64,000 nt of DNA from Muribaculaceae bacterium (GCA_017396945.1 JAFQKI010000009.1:62001-126000), one strand, 5' to 3'; shown: positions 17,791 to 27,000, numbered from the stretch's first letter. Translations and numbers: made by a program. Notes: generated by a model from the letters alone, not told the origin.

Positions 17791-18170
17791 TTGTTGCTGT
17801 TGCGGTTTAGTTGTCGATACCCTTGTGAGAAATAGTCTTGCTCATAATCATGCATTCTTACGATTTCATCGTTCCAAATTACTACGTCAATATCTATGGG
17901 CACAATGCCTTGTATTTTTAATTCGGGCGTTCTTCCTTGGTTTCGTTCTAATTCTTTAAGCGTTTTTACCGCCTCATCAAGGTTCATTGATGTGTGTCCG
18001 ATGATTACACCATTGAGATATGGTGCGTCTTTGCCATTGATTGCGGGGGTTTCATAAATATCGGAAACGGAGATGTTGTTAAATAAATCGTTTAATAGAG
18101 TGACAATTTGCGACATTTGATATTCTCGGTCGCCACTATTACTTCCTATGCTTAATACAAATCGATTCAT
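17787..18170 (-). CDS. folK: 6-hydroxymethyl-7,8-dihydropterin pyrophosphokinase (HPPK)
   Basis: This 127-residue enzyme transfers pyrophosphate from ATP to 6-hydroxymethyl-dihydropterin in folate synthesis. Family marks are the N-terminal LSIGSNSGDRE, the LKELERNQGRT segment, and PIDIDVVIWND with the metal-binding aspartates. It is shorter than E. coli HPPK (about 159 residues), lacking most of the C-terminal extension. It is divergent from the subtilase gene and convergent with comEC. Confidence 0.92.
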   Translation of the reverse strand: MNRFVLSIGSNSGDREYQMSQIVTLLNDLFNNISVSDIYETPAINGKDAPYLNGVIIGHTSMNLDEAVKTLKELERNQGRTPELKIQGIVPIDIDVVIWNDEIVRMHDYEQDYFSQGYRQLNRNSNN

Positions 18171-18194
18171 CTTGTCTGTTTGCTATTTTTATTG

Positions 18195-18202
18195 CAAAGA
18201 TA
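18195..18202 (-). promoter_or_regulatory. Candidate -7 element for folK
   Basis: On the minus strand this reads TATCTTTG, a match to TAnnTTTG, 25 bp before the folK start. Confidence 0.55.
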
Positions 18203-18257
18203 CAGCAAAGAGGGTAATGTAGTGAAATGCATTGAGAAATAATTATGTGGTTTGCAT

Positions 18258-18273
18258 TATTTTTGTAATTTTG
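18258..18273 (+). promoter_or_regulatory. Candidate -7 elements for the subtilase gene
   Basis: Two overlapping matches to TAnnTTTG are present, TATTTTTG (18258-18265) and TAATTTTG (18266-18273). Use of the second would leave an almost leaderless transcript, because the ATG is at 18278; the first is therefore more plausible. Confidence 0.45.
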
Positions 18274-18277
18274 TGGT

Positions 18278-20431
18278 ATGAAAAAAATGCTATCGATATT
18301 GCTACTAGTTTCGATGTGGGTGTCAGTGGTTGATGCTCGGTCGGCGCTTGATCCATTTGGCAAGGCAAAATTGAAAGCACTATCGGCTACCACAATATCA
18401 GCCGGAGAACCTACATATATCGGGGCGATAATAAAAGTTGCCGATGACACTGCTGTATCACAGCTTGAAATGCTTGGAGTTGTAGTGTTTCGCCAGCGAC
18501 AAGATTTGGTGTTGGCTTGCATCCCGGATGATAAAATTGAGGAGGTGGCAAGGATAGTCTCGGTGCAATCAATCAGACTTGATGCACAAGCATCGCCTGA
18601 AATGAATTATGCCCGACCGTTTGGAGGAGTAGATAAAGTCAGCGCAGGGTTGAATTTGCCTCAATCATATGATGGGAGCGGAGTCGTTGTTGGTTTTGCG
18701 GATATAGGTTTTGATCCTAATCATATAAACTTTAGAGGAGAAGATGGTGTGAGTCGCGTGCGTCATCTTGTCAGTTATAAAGAGTCGTGTGCAAGTCGCA
18801 TAGAACTCACGTCTGCAGAAGAAATAGCGGCATGGTCAACAGATGATGTAGAGTCGTGGCATGCAACTCATGTTGCGGGTGTGTTGACCGGAAGTTATGC
18901 CGAGAATGGGTATCAAGGTGTTGCGCCCGGAGCTGATATTGTTGCGACAACAAGTCAATTGAGTGATGTAGGTATTCTTGCCGGAGTTGAGGATATTGTG
19001 GAGTATGCTAAAGAGCAGGGCAAACCGGCTGTGGTAAACCTTTCGTTAGGTTCATATATTGGTCCGCATGATGGGACGGATCTGTTCTGCCAATATCTTG
19101 ACATGGTGGGCGAGGATGCTGTTATTTGCATAGCGGCAGGAAATGAGGGTCATCGTTATAATTGTCTTTCAATAGATGTCGCGTCATCCGATGCCGAGTA
19201 TAAAACATTTGTCTATGATATGGGTACTTGGGCGGGCAAAAAGATACAAGGATATGCCGATTTTTGGAGTGCCGATAGCCGAGAGTTTTCAATCGCTATG
19301 TGTATATATGACCGCAGAAATAAAACGATTGTTTACAAATCGTCGTTCATAGGTAAAGGAAGTGGTTCTGTTGAACAATGGGGTGTTGCGTCTGATGAAT
19401 ATACATCTGATGACAGCGAGTTTAATGATGTATTCAGTAGGTGTTTTAATGGATATGTCAACATTTATGCCGAGGAAAATACAGAAAACAATCGATATAA
19501 TGTGACTGCCGCTTATAAGGTGGAAAATCGTGAGTTGGAAGGACTTTATGGTCGTTATTATCTTGGATTTATTATAAAGGGTAGTGCGGGTATGCACATT
19601 GACGGATATGCCGATGGTAGTTATTCGTTTTTCCACTCTCATGGAGTTGAAGGGTTTATAATGGGTGACAATGCTTGTTCGATAAGTAATATAGCATGTG
19701 GATATAATGTCGCGGTGATAGGTGCATGTAATTCCCGAAATGCGACACCAACGATTAGTGGCGTGGAGCAAACCTTTAATTTCAGTGTAGATAATGTTGC
19801 CAATTTTTCGGGCTACGGAACATTGATTGATGGACGAGTATTGCCTGATTTTTGCGCGCCCGGAAATATGATAGTATCATCGGTCAGCACTCCCTATGTC
19901 GAGACACTGAGTGAGGAACAAAAAAATACTCTTGCCGCGGTCGCATCGGTTGACGGCTCTGATTATTATTGGTTGACAGACTGTGGCACTTCGATGTCGT
20001 GTCCTTATGCGGCGGGTGTGTTTGCGTTGTGGCTTCAGGCTAATCCGAAACTTGATGTGCATGAGTTGGTGGAAATCGCACAATCTACGGCACAAACAAT
20101 ATATCCTGATATGGCAAATCCTCGTTGGGGGGCAGGGTGTATTGATGCTTATGCCGGATTGGTCAGAGTTATTGAGCAAGCGAGTATTGATGTGCCTAAG
20201 TATGACGAGTGTCAGATATTGTTGATGCCAAAAGCAAATAATGTGTTTGAGATATTTTCTCCCGAAAATGAGACTTTGAATGTAAAAATATATTCTACCT
20301 CAGGAGTTGAGCTATATAATGATTTTTTTAACGGGAGTGTGACAATAGATTTGTCACATCTGGTGTCGGGAGTTTATGTCTTAGAAATCATTGGAAATAC
20401 ACGACTTGTTGAAAAAATTATAGTGAAATAA
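18278..20431 (+). CDS. Secreted subtilisin-family (S8) peptidase with T9SS-type tail
   Basis: The protein has 717 residues. A signal peptide (~1-20) is followed by a pro-region and the S8 domain. The catalytic triad is visible as Asp142 (FADIGFD), His195 (WHATHVAG) and Ser572 (GTSMSCP). The large spacing between His and Ser reflects an insert of ~200 residues (roughly 300-500) that may form a separate beta domain. The last ~70 residues (KIYSTSGVELY ... VSGVYVLEI) resemble the type A C-terminal signal of the type IX secretion system, so the enzyme is probably exported to the cell surface. It is the first gene before cdsA, with a 22-bp gap. Confidence 0.9.
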   Translation: MKKMLSILLLVSMWVSVVDARSALDPFGKAKLKALSATTISAGEPTYIGAIIKVADDTAVSQLEMLGVVVFRQRQDLVLACIPDDKIEEVARIVSVQSIRLDAQASPEMNYARPFGGVDKVSAGLNLPQSYDGSGVVVGFADIGFDPNHINFRGEDGVSRVRHLVSYKESCASRIELTSAEEIAAWSTDDVESWHATHVAGVLTGSYAENGYQGVAPGADIVATTSQLSDVGILAGVEDIVEYAKEQGKPAVVNLSLGSYIGPHDGTDLFCQYLDMVGEDAVICIAAGNEGHRYNCLSIDVASSDAEYKTFVYDMGTWAGKKIQGYADFWSADSREFSIAMCIYDRRNKTIVYKSSFIGKGSGSVEQWGVASDEYTSDDSEFNDVFSRCFNGYVNIYAEENTENNRYNVTAAYKVENRELEGLYGRYYLGFIIKGSAGMHIDGYADGSYSFFHSHGVEGFIMGDNACSISNIACGYNVAVIGACNSRNATPTISGVEQTFNFSVDNVANFSGYGTLIDGRVLPDFCAPGNMIVSSVSTPYVETLSEEQKNTLAAVASVDGSDYYWLTDCGTSMSCPYAAGVFALWLQANPKLDVHELVEIAQSTAQTIYPDMANPRWGAGCIDAYAGLVRVIEQASIDVPKYDECQILLMPKANNVFEIFSPENETLNVKIYSTSGVELYNDFFNGSVTIDLSHLVSGVYVLEIIGNTRLVEKIIVK

Positions 20432-20453
20432 TAATTAATAAAGATAAATTGAA

Positions 20454-21290
20454 ATGAAAAAACTTCTTTTACGAAGCGTGACAGGACTTGTTTATGTGGG
20501 TATAATACTTGCCGGATTGTTAAGCGGTATGTGGCAACTGATGTTGGCTTTATGTCTGCTTTTTGGAGTGCTTGGCGTTGTCGAGTTTTATAAGTTGGCA
20601 AATGCTCAAAATGGAATTAAAACTTTGCCGTTAATGTTAGATGTCATTGGTGCGGTCTTATTGATTTCATCTCCGCTTGTTGTCGCTCAAAATTTGATAT
20701 CAATGTCGGCAATAGGTGTAGGTTATCTTTGTTATATGATTTTACGTTTGGTGTTACAATTATATACTAAAGAACTTTCGCCATTTGCCAATCTTGCATA
20801 TTCATTTATGGGGCAGCTATATGTGGTACTACCGTTGGCATTGATGGCGTTGATATATTCAGTGTTTCCCGGTGGTAACATTTTATTGTTGGCGATGTTT
20901 GTGATGATATGGGTTAATGATACCGGTGCGTTTGTTGTTGGTTGCTCGATTGGCCGTCATCGTTTATTTGAACGCATTTCGCCCAAAAAATCATGGGAAG
21001 GTTTTTGGGGCGGAATGATATTCTCAATAGGTGCGGCCATAGCGTTTTATTTCTTGGCTCCGGCTGTCTTTGGGCAAATCGGAGTTGTCACAACGATTTT
21101 ATTAGGCGTCGTTGTGTCGGCGTTTGCGACATGGGGAGACTTGGTCGAGTCTTTGATTAAACGCACTCTTGATGTTAAAGACTCAGGAAACATTTTGCCG
21201 GGACATGGAGGAATACTTGATCGTATTGATTCATTATTGCTCGTAATTCCCGCAATGTTATGTTATCTTGTAATTATTGATTGTTTCTAA
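20454..21290 (+). CDS. cdsA: Phosphatidate cytidylyltransferase
   Basis: This 278-residue integral membrane enzyme makes CDP-diacylglycerol from phosphatidate and CTP, the precursor of the phospholipids formed by Cls and other enzymes. About seven to eight membrane helices are apparent. The family signature is in the C-terminal half, from KKSWEGFWGG to GDLVESLIKR and DSGNILPGHGGILDR. It follows the subtilase by 22 bp. The purM promoter overlaps its last codons. Confidence 0.94.
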   Translation: MKKLLLRSVTGLVYVGIILAGLLSGMWQLMLALCLLFGVLGVVEFYKLANAQNGIKTLPLMLDVIGAVLLISSPLVVAQNLISMSAIGVGYLCYMILRLVLQLYTKELSPFANLAYSFMGQLYVVLPLALMALIYSVFPGGNILLLAMFVMIWVNDTGAFVVGCSIGRHRLFERISPKKSWEGFWGGMIFSIGAAIAFYFLAPAVFGQIGVVTTILLGVVVSAFATWGDLVESLIKRTLDVKDSGNILPGHGGILDRIDSLLLVIPAMLCYLVIIDCF

Positions 21291-21311
21291 GCAAGAAAAA
21301 TCGTATATTTG
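21281..21311 (+). promoter_or_regulatory. Promoter of purM
   Basis: TTG (21281-21283), a 20-base spacer and TATATTTG (21304-21311) fit the Bacteroidetes consensus. The -33 box lies inside the end of cdsA. Confidence 0.7.
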
Positions 21312-21350
21312 CAAAATATAAAAGTAAAAAACGAAAAATAAATCATCAAT

Positions 21351-22517
21351 ATGAGCGATCAGCGTTATAATATGCGAGGCGTTTCTGCATCAAAAGAGGA
21401 TGTACATAACGCTATAAAAAATGTCGATAAAGGTTTATTCCCAAAGGCTTTTTGTAAAATAATTCCCGATATATTGGGCGGAGACCCTGAATACTGTAAT
21501 ATCATGCATGCCGATGGCGCAGGAACGAAATCGTCGTTGGCTTATATGTATTGGAAAGAAACTGGTGACTTAAGCGTGTGGAAAGGTATTGCGCAAGATG
21601 CGTTGATAATGAATATTGATGATTTGCTGTGTGTCGGTGCAACAGATAATATCCTTGTTTCGTCAACAATAGGACGTAACAAACTGCTAATCTCCGGAGA
21701 AGTTATCGCGGCAATTATTAATGGAACAGAAGAGTTGCTTGCCGAACTTCGAGATATGGGGGTGAGTGTTTATAGCACCGGTGGAGAGACTGCTGATGTT
21801 GGCGACCTTGTGCGCACAATCATTGTTGACAGTACTGTTACTTGTCGCATGAAGCGGAGCGATGTTATAAACAATGCCAACATTAAAGGGGGAGACGTTA
21901 TTGTAGGTCTTGCGTCTTATGGTCAAGCTACTTATGAAAAAGAGTATAACGGCGGAATGGGTAGCAATGGTTTGACATCGGCACGTCATGATGTATTTGC
22001 AAAATACCTTGCAGAAAAATATCCTGAAAGTTTTGATGCTTCGGTACCTGCTGAGTTAGTATATTCGGGATCTATGCATCTTACTGATGAGGTGGAAAAT
22101 GCTCCTATAAATGCCGGGAAGCTTGTGCTTTCTCCCACTCGCACCTATGCTCCTGTAATTAAGCGTATTCTTGATGAAATGCGTGATAAAGTACATGGCA
22201 TGGTACACTGTTCAGGTGGTGCGCAAACAAAAGTAATGCACTTTGTTGAGAATAAACATGTGATTAAAGATAATCTTTTCCCTGTCCCTCCATTGTTTGA
22301 ACTCATCAGCCGCGAGTCTGGAACCGATTGGGCAGAAATGTATAAAGTCTTTAATATGGGGCATCGTATGGAAATATATCTTGCGCCTGAAGATGCGGCT
22401 CGCATTATCGAAATTTCAGAAGAAATGGGTATCCCTGCCAAAATTATAGGAAGGGTAGAGGATGCTGAGGCTAATCACTTAACGATCATTTCAGAGAAAG
22501 GAACATTTGAGTATTGA
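21351..22517 (+). CDS. purM: Phosphoribosylformylglycinamidine cyclo-ligase (AIR synthase)
   Basis: This 388-residue ATP-dependent enzyme closes the imidazole ring in purine synthesis, converting FGAM to AIR. Visible motifs include HADGAGTKSSLAY near the N-terminus, QDALIMNIDDLLCVGA, the GGETADVGD segment, and MVHCSGGAQTKV in the C-terminal domain. It is longer than E. coli PurM (345 residues), which appears typical for Bacteroidetes. The lytic transglycosylase gene starts 17 bp downstream. Confidence 0.93.
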   Translation: MSDQRYNMRGVSASKEDVHNAIKNVDKGLFPKAFCKIIPDILGGDPEYCNIMHADGAGTKSSLAYMYWKETGDLSVWKGIAQDALIMNIDDLLCVGATDNILVSSTIGRNKLLISGEVIAAIINGTEELLAELRDMGVSVYSTGGETADVGDLVRTIIVDSTVTCRMKRSDVINNANIKGGDVIVGLASYGQATYEKEYNGGMGSNGLTSARHDVFAKYLAEKYPESFDASVPAELVYSGSMHLTDEVENAPINAGKLVLSPTRTYAPVIKRILDEMRDKVHGMVHCSGGAQTKVMHFVENKHVIKDNLFPVPPLFELISRESGTDWAEMYKVFNMGHRMEIYLAPEDAARIIEISEEMGIPAKIIGRVEDAEANHLTIISEKGTFEY

Positions 22518-22534
22518 TGTAACGCATCGTTAGC

Positions 22535-23926
22535 ATGAAATCGGTAGCCGTAGGTATATTGGCGGTTTTTATGATTGCTTTAGTTGCTGCTTGTAGTGGC
22601 TCAGGCAAAAATGAAAATGCGCAGATACAAGAGCCGACTACTGATTTCCCCGATACGTTGCGTGTTGCCACGCTTTATAGTCCTACGTCATATTTCATTT
22701 ATAAAGAGGAAAAAATGGGATATGATTATGGTCTTGTAGAGAAATTGGTTGCTGATAAGAATGTTGTATTGGATTTGGTTGTGGCTACCAATTTGGCATC
22801 AATGATTGCAATGCTAGACTCGGGATTGGTTGATCTTATCGCTTATGAAGTTCCAATAACATCGGAGTATAAAGATAGGGTATTGCATTGTGGCGCTGAG
22901 AATTTTACATCTCAGGTTCTTGTCCAACCTAAAAATAGCGAAGACTCTCGCATAAGTGATGTTACTCAATTGGTTGGGCGAGATGTATATGTCGAAAAAG
23001 ATTCAAAATATCAGCACCGTCTTGAAAACTTAAATAATGAGTTGGGAGGAGGTATTAATATACATCCTATTGATAAAGATACTCTCATTACTGAAGATTT
23101 GATAGAGATGGTGTCGGATGGCACAATCCCATTAACTATTGTCGATAGTGATATCGCACGTATCAATAAGACTTATTATAAAGATTTGGATATTACGCTT
23201 GAACTGAGTTTCCCTCAGAGATCATCGTGGTGTGTATCGCCAACAAAGCCATGGCTCGCCGATTCAATAAATGTATGGTTTGAACAAGAGTCGCCACGTC
23301 GTGTGAAAGCGACTTTGTTGAAGCGTTATTTTGAACTTAGTAAAAACGAATTGTCGATATATAACCTTGATTTATCGAGAGGTGTGATTTCGGTATCTTA
23401 TGACCCTTTATTTAAAAAATATGCCAAAACAATTGATTATGATTGGCGTTTATTGGCGGCGCAAGGTTTTTCGGAAAGTCGTTTTGACCCTAATGTGGTG
23501 TCATGGGCTGGAGCACGTGGAATTATGCAAATTATGCCGAGTACGGCACGTGCCTATGGCGTTGCGATTGACTCTATTGCTGACCCCGAAGTTAGCATCG
23601 CTACTGCGGCAAAAATTATTTCTTCGCTTGATCGCAGTTTGGCAAAATATGTGCCCGATAAGGAGGAACGCCTCAAATTTATTGTTGCTGCCTATAATTC
23701 CGGTATTGCACATATATATGATGCCATTGAGTTGGCGCGCAAGCATGGAAAGAATCCTGCAATATGGTATGATAACGTAGAAACGGCTTTGTTGATGAAA
23801 TCCAATCCTGAATACTATAATGATCCGGTGTGTAAATATGGATATTTTCGAGGAAAACAGACTCAGGTTTATGTTAAGCAGGTGATGGATTTCTATGAGC
23901 GTTTTAAACGAGAAGTTCCTTTGTGA
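22535..23926 (+). CDS. MltF-like lytic transglycosylase lipoprotein
   Basis: This 463-residue protein begins with a lipoprotein signal peptide whose lipobox is LVAAC (Cys ~20). Residues ~40-280 resemble a periplasmic solute-binding domain (SBP_bac_3), and residues ~290-450 an SLT lysozyme-like domain with catalytic Glu314 in FSESRFD and the GIMQIMPSTA motif. The combination matches membrane-bound lytic transglycosylase F, which cleaves peptidoglycan to 1,6-anhydromuropeptides. It is probably anchored in the outer membrane facing the periplasm. Confidence 0.92.
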   Translation: MKSVAVGILAVFMIALVAACSGSGKNENAQIQEPTTDFPDTLRVATLYSPTSYFIYKEEKMGYDYGLVEKLVADKNVVLDLVVATNLASMIAMLDSGLVDLIAYEVPITSEYKDRVLHCGAENFTSQVLVQPKNSEDSRISDVTQLVGRDVYVEKDSKYQHRLENLNNELGGGINIHPIDKDTLITEDLIEMVSDGTIPLTIVDSDIARINKTYYKDLDITLELSFPQRSSWCVSPTKPWLADSINVWFEQESPRRVKATLLKRYFELSKNELSIYNLDLSRGVISVSYDPLFKKYAKTIDYDWRLLAAQGFSESRFDPNVVSWAGARGIMQIMPSTARAYGVAIDSIADPEVSIATAAKIISSLDRSLAKYVPDKEERLKFIVAAYNSGIAHIYDAIELARKHGKNPAIWYDNVETALLMKSNPEYYNDPVCKYGYFRGKQTQVYVKQVMDFYERFKREVPL

Positions 23927-23977
23927 TGTTATATAAAATGAATAAAATTATTTATACTAATTTTAATTTTTACGATT

Positions 23978-24526
23978 ATGAAAAAAACGTATTTAAGTGT
24001 CGCAGTTGTAATGGTATTGGCCGGATCAATGATGTTTACATCTTGTATTGGTAGTTTCTCATTGACTAATAAGTTGTTGTCTTGGAATAATCGCATTGAC
24101 AACAAGTTTGTAAATGAACTTGTGTTCATCGCGTTCTGGGTTGTTCCGGTTTATGAGGTTGCTGCGCTTGCCGATATTTTGGTTATTAATAGTATCGAAT
24201 TTTGGAGTGGAAGCAATCCTGTGGCGTGTGGTACAAAGGTTATAGAAGGTGAAGATGGTCGCTATCTTGTAGAATGTGACGGAAAAGGTTACACTATTAC
24301 AAGCGAAAATGATGGAAGCGTAGTGCGTCTTGATTTTGATGAAGAAGATAAAGAGTGGAGTGTGACTGCCGGAGGCGAAACTCACACATTGATGACATTC
24401 ATTGATGATACACATGTGAAACTCCCGACACCTGAAGGTGACTATCAAATTGTTGAATTGTCAGAAACCGGAGTTATGGCTTATTCAGATCTTGTTAAGG
24501 CAACATCACAATATGCAATGAACTAA
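23978..24526 (+). CDS. DUF3332-like lipoprotein
   Basis: This 182-residue protein has a signal peptide with lipobox MFTSC. The segment after it (FSLTNKLLSWN, then a hydrophobic stretch around FIAFWVVPVYEVAALAD) resembles the DUF3332 family, followed by a beta-rich C-terminal half. No function is known. A strong terminator follows, so the gene ends its transcript. Confidence 0.75.
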   Translation: MKKTYLSVAVVMVLAGSMMFTSCIGSFSLTNKLLSWNNRIDNKFVNELVFIAFWVVPVYEVAALADILVINSIEFWSGSNPVACGTKVIEGEDGRYLVECDGKGYTITSENDGSVVRLDFDEEDKEWSVTAGGETHTLMTFIDDTHVKLPTPEGDYQIVELSETGVMAYSDLVKATSQYAMN

Positions 24527-24547
24527 TTGAATTAATATGACAATGCG

Positions 24548-24585
24548 AAAGGGAGGTTGAAACTCAACCTCCCTTTGATTTTTTA
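24548..24585 (+). terminator. Intrinsic terminator
   Basis: A perfect 13-bp stem (24548-24560 with 24564-24576) has a 3-base loop and is followed by GATTTTTT. It ends the transcript of the DUF3332-like gene. Confidence 0.93.
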
Positions 24586-24640
24586 AGTAGTATTGTCTAT
24601 CATTTTGACTGGATTGCCATATTTGATGCTCGTGTAGTGT

Positions 24641-24678
24641 TAATAAAAAGAGTTCCGACAATCACTCGCAGGAACTCT
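24641..24678 (-). terminator. Candidate terminator of the ECF sigma gene
   Basis: AGAGTTCC (24649-24656) pairs with GGAACTCT (24671-24678) around a 14-base loop. On the minus strand it is followed by CTTTTTATT. Confidence 0.7.
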
Positions 24679-24727
24679 AACCAATAAAACTATTATGCTT
24701 ATGAAAAATAATTGTGCTTAATTTAGA

Positions 24728-25318
24728 TTATAATGTGAGTACGATATTATGTTCGGCTGCTATGCGGCGCATGTTTAATATCGCATAACGCATACGCCCC
24801 AATGCTGTATTTATGCTCACATTTGTTGCGTCGGCAATCTCTTTGAAGCTCATGTCGCGATAATAACGCATGATTAATACCTCACGTTGTAGCTCTGGTA
24901 ATGCCATTACTATGCGTTTCACGTCTTCATGTATTTGTTCGGTTACTAATAAATCCTCAATGTTCTCTTCGCAAAGGTCTTTGCGATTTAGTAAATCGGT
25001 TTCATCATCGTCTGAGCTGATTGTGTTCTCTGATTTCTCTTGGCGATAATAATCGATGATGAGATTGTGGGCTATGCGCATTATCCATGCCGCAAATTTC
25101 CCATTGTCGGCATAGCGACCTTGTCTTATTGTCATTATCGCTTTTACAAAGGTCTCTTGAAAGATGTCATCGGCGAGATCTCTGTTTTTGATGATATGTA
25201 ATATATAGGAATAAACTCGTGATTGGTATCGCGATAGCAATACGTCAAACGCATAATTATTACCCTTGGCATAAGACTCCACCAACTGATCGTCGGTGAG
25301 TTTTTTTAATGTAAGCAT
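24728..25318 (-). CDS. ECF-type RNA polymerase sigma factor
   Basis: This 196-residue sigma-70 family protein has region 2 at ~20-90 (DIFQETFVKAI, KFAAWIMRIAHNLIIDYYR) and region 4 at ~130-185 (LPELQREVLIMRYYRDMSFKEIA followed by a helix-turn-helix). The two are joined by an acidic linker. No anti-sigma or TonB/SusC-type gene is adjacent, so its signal cannot be inferred. It has its own promoter and terminator. The ~90-base untranslated leader is longer than usual here. Confidence 0.92.
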   Translation of the reverse strand: MLTLKKLTDDQLVESYAKGNNYAFDVLLSRYQSRVYSYILHIIKNRDLADDIFQETFVKAIMTIRQGRYADNGKFAAWIMRIAHNLIIDYYRQEKSENTISSDDDETDLLNRKDLCEENIEDLLVTEQIHEDVKRIVMALPELQREVLIMRYYRDMSFKEIADATNVSINTALGRMRYAILNMRRIAAEHNIVLTL

Positions 25319-25411
25319 TACTATTTATTTTGTTGGTTTAGAGTAATGTTTTGCAATAGGCAAGTGGCGTTTTTTGAGTTTATAAATTGAATGATTAAGT
25401 CTTATACACCG

Positions 25412-25441
25412 CAAAGTTACACAGACTTTTGTTATTTACAA
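25412..25441 (-). promoter_or_regulatory. Promoter of the ECF sigma gene
   Basis: On the minus strand TTG (25441-25439), a 19-base spacer and TAACTTTG (25419-25412) match the housekeeping consensus. The sigma gene is therefore probably transcribed by the primary sigma factor. Confidence 0.72.
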
Positions 25442-25561
25442 GTAGATTGGCGCTGTTTTTAGATTATTTCACATATTTAGGGTGTAAAATAATCAATTTG
25501 AAATATACTAAAATTCAAATAGCACACGTTTACATAAGTGTAACTGTTAACCCCATTGCCT

Positions 25562-25738
25562 ATGAAGCAAATTTCTACTCAAGAACCAGCGAAGATTGTC
25601 GCTCAAAAAAGTCAGAAACAAGAGTTGTTCCGTTGTGAGCCTCGCAAGTCAACAATTGATTTTATTAAGCAATTTGCTCGCGCCTATCAGCATCAACCAC
25701 AACTCCACTCTTCATTAAGTGGTCTCTTTGTTAACTGA
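25562..25738 (+). CDS. Small conserved-looking protein, 58 residues
   Basis: The ATG at 25562 gives 58 residues; an upstream ATG two codons earlier is also possible. The protein is polar and basic in its first half, with STIDFIKQFARAYQ in the second half and a C-terminal LFVN. I have an impression of similar short proteins in other Bacteroidales but cannot name a family. A hairpin terminator 16 bp after the stop supports a real transcript. It is divergent from the ECF sigma gene with a 240-bp spacer that holds the sigma promoter. Function is unknown. Confidence 0.55.
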   Translation: MKQISTQEPAKIVAQKSQKQELFRCEPRKSTIDFIKQFARAYQHQPQLHSSLSGLFVN

Positions 25739-25753
25739 TGAAGTTGTTTTAAG

Positions 25754-25783
25754 CTCCTGAGATGCATGTTTCGGGAGTTTTTT
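25754..25783 (+). terminator. Intrinsic terminator after the small gene
   Basis: A 7-bp stem with one T-G pair (25754-25760 with 25771-25777) is followed by six T residues. Confidence 0.8.
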
Positions 25784-25804
25784 ATTGGCAATTTTGCTAA
25801 ATGC

Positions 25805-25835
25805 TTGTGTATTTGATAAAAAAGTGCTACCTTTG
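25805..25835 (+). promoter_or_regulatory. Promoter of the rpsF operon
   Basis: TTG (25805-25807), a 20-base spacer and TACCTTTG (25828-25835) fit the consensus, 37 bp before the rpsF start. Confidence 0.75.
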
Positions 25836-25871
25836 CACTCGATTTTATAAAACTTTTTTAATTAATTTATT

Positions 25872-26240
25872 ATGAATCATTACGAAACCGTTTTCATTTT
25901 AACTCCCGTTTTGTCTGATGCTCAGATGAAGGAAGCGGTAGAAAAATTCACTAAAGTGTTGACCGACAATGGCGCAACTATCGTGAATGAGGAAAATTGG
26001 GGTTTGCGTAAACTCGCTTATCCTATCCAAAAGAAATCTACCGGATTTTACACTCTTGTTGAGTTTGATGCCGCGCCTCAAACTATCAAAAAACTTGAAG
26101 TAGCTTATCGTCGTGACGAACGCGTACTTCGTTTCTTGACTTTCCGTCTTGACAAGTATGCCGCTGAATATGCAGCTAAACGTCGCAGTTTGAAAGCATC
26201 TAAAGCTAATGCACCTAAAGAAGAAGTAAAGGAGGACTAA
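25872..26240 (+). CDS. rpsF: 30S ribosomal protein S6
   Basis: This 122-residue protein begins [16 protein letters not shown] and contains [14 protein letters not shown] and the [12 protein letters not shown] segment typical of S6, which binds 16S rRNA with S18. The C-terminal tail is lysine- and alanine-rich. It is first in the rpsF-rpsR-rplI operon; only 3 bp separate it from rpsR. Codon use is strongly adapted, as expected for a ribosomal gene. Confidence 0.98.
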   Translation: MNHYETVFILTPVLSDAQMKEAVEKFTKVLTDNGATIVNEENWGLRKLAYPIQKKSTGFYTLVEFDAAPQTIKKLEVAYRRDERVLRFLTFRLDKYAAEYAAKRRSLKASKANAPKEEVKED

Positions 26241-26243
26241 ATT

Positions 26244-26513
26244 ATGGCACAAGCACAATCTGAAATTCGTTATCTTACTCCCCTTTCAGTGGATGTAAAA
26301 AAGAAAAAATACTGCCGTTTTAAAAGAAGTGGTATTAAATATGTTGATTACAAGGATCCTGAGTTTCTTAAAAAGTTCCTCAACGAGCAAGGTAAAATTC
26401 TTCCTCGTCGCATCACTGGAACTTCACTCAAATTCCAACGTCGCGTAGCTCAAGCTGTTAAGCGTGCTCGCCACTTGGCTCTTCTCCCCTATGTAACCGA
26501 CTTGATGAAATAA
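26244..26513 (+). CDS. rpsR: 30S ribosomal protein S18
   Basis: This 89-residue basic protein shows the S18 core [20 protein letters not shown] and [18 protein letters not shown]18 pairs with S6 on the platform of the small subunit. The N-terminal extension carries a single cysteine (KKYCRFKR), so no complete zinc motif is present. It lies between rpsF and rplI. Confidence 0.98.
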   Translation: MAQAQSEIRYLTPLSVDVKKKKYCRFKRSGIKYVDYKDPEFLKKFLNEQGKILPRRITGTSLKFQRRVAQAVKRARHLALLPYVTDLMK

Positions 26514-26532
26514 TTTTAAAAGCTAAGGAATT

Positions 26533-26976
26533 ATGAAGATTATACTTAAAGAAGACATCACTAACCTTGGATACAAGGATGATGTTGTTGAAGTAAAAAA
26601 CGGCTACGGTCGCAACTACCTCATTCCACAAGGCAAAGCAGTAATCGCAACTCCTTCTGCTCTTAAAATGCTTGCTGAAGACCAAAAACAACGTGCTCAT
26701 AAACTCGCTAAAATTAAAGCTGACGCAGAAGCTCTTGCTGCTTCATTGGAAGGCGTAGCTCTTACAATCAGCACTAAAGTTAGCGCAACAGGTACTATTT
26801 TTGGTTCTGTTAACTCTATCCAAATCGCTGAAGCGCTTGAAAAACTTGGTCACAATATCGATCGCAAAGTTATTGCAATCAAAGAAGCGGTTAAGGAAGT
26901 AGGTAGCTATACTGCAACTCTCAAACTTCACAAAGAAGTTAGCGTAGAAGTCCCATTTGAAGTCGTTGCTGAATAA
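26533..26976 (+). CDS. rplI: 50S ribosomal protein L9
   Basis: This 147-residue protein has the L9 N-terminal domain (MKIILKEDITNLGYKDDVV, GYGRNYLIPQGKA), the long connecting helix (~50-75), and a C-terminal domain ending in PFEVVAE. It is the last gene of the operon and is followed by a strong terminator. Confidence 0.98.
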   Translation: MKIILKEDITNLGYKDDVVEVKNGYGRNYLIPQGKAVIATPSALKMLAEDQKQRAHKLAKIKADAEALAASLEGVALTISTKVSATGTIFGSVNSIQIAEALEKLGHNIDRKVIAIKEAVKEVGSYTATLKLHKEVSVEVPFEVVAE

Positions 26977-27000
26977 TAGTTTCGATTTCTGAGAAAATAA

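Noticed and set aside
25836..25871. S6:S18-binding leader RNA upstream of rpsF
   Set aside because: The leader after the promoter is only ~36 bases and AT-rich, with no visible conserved stem.
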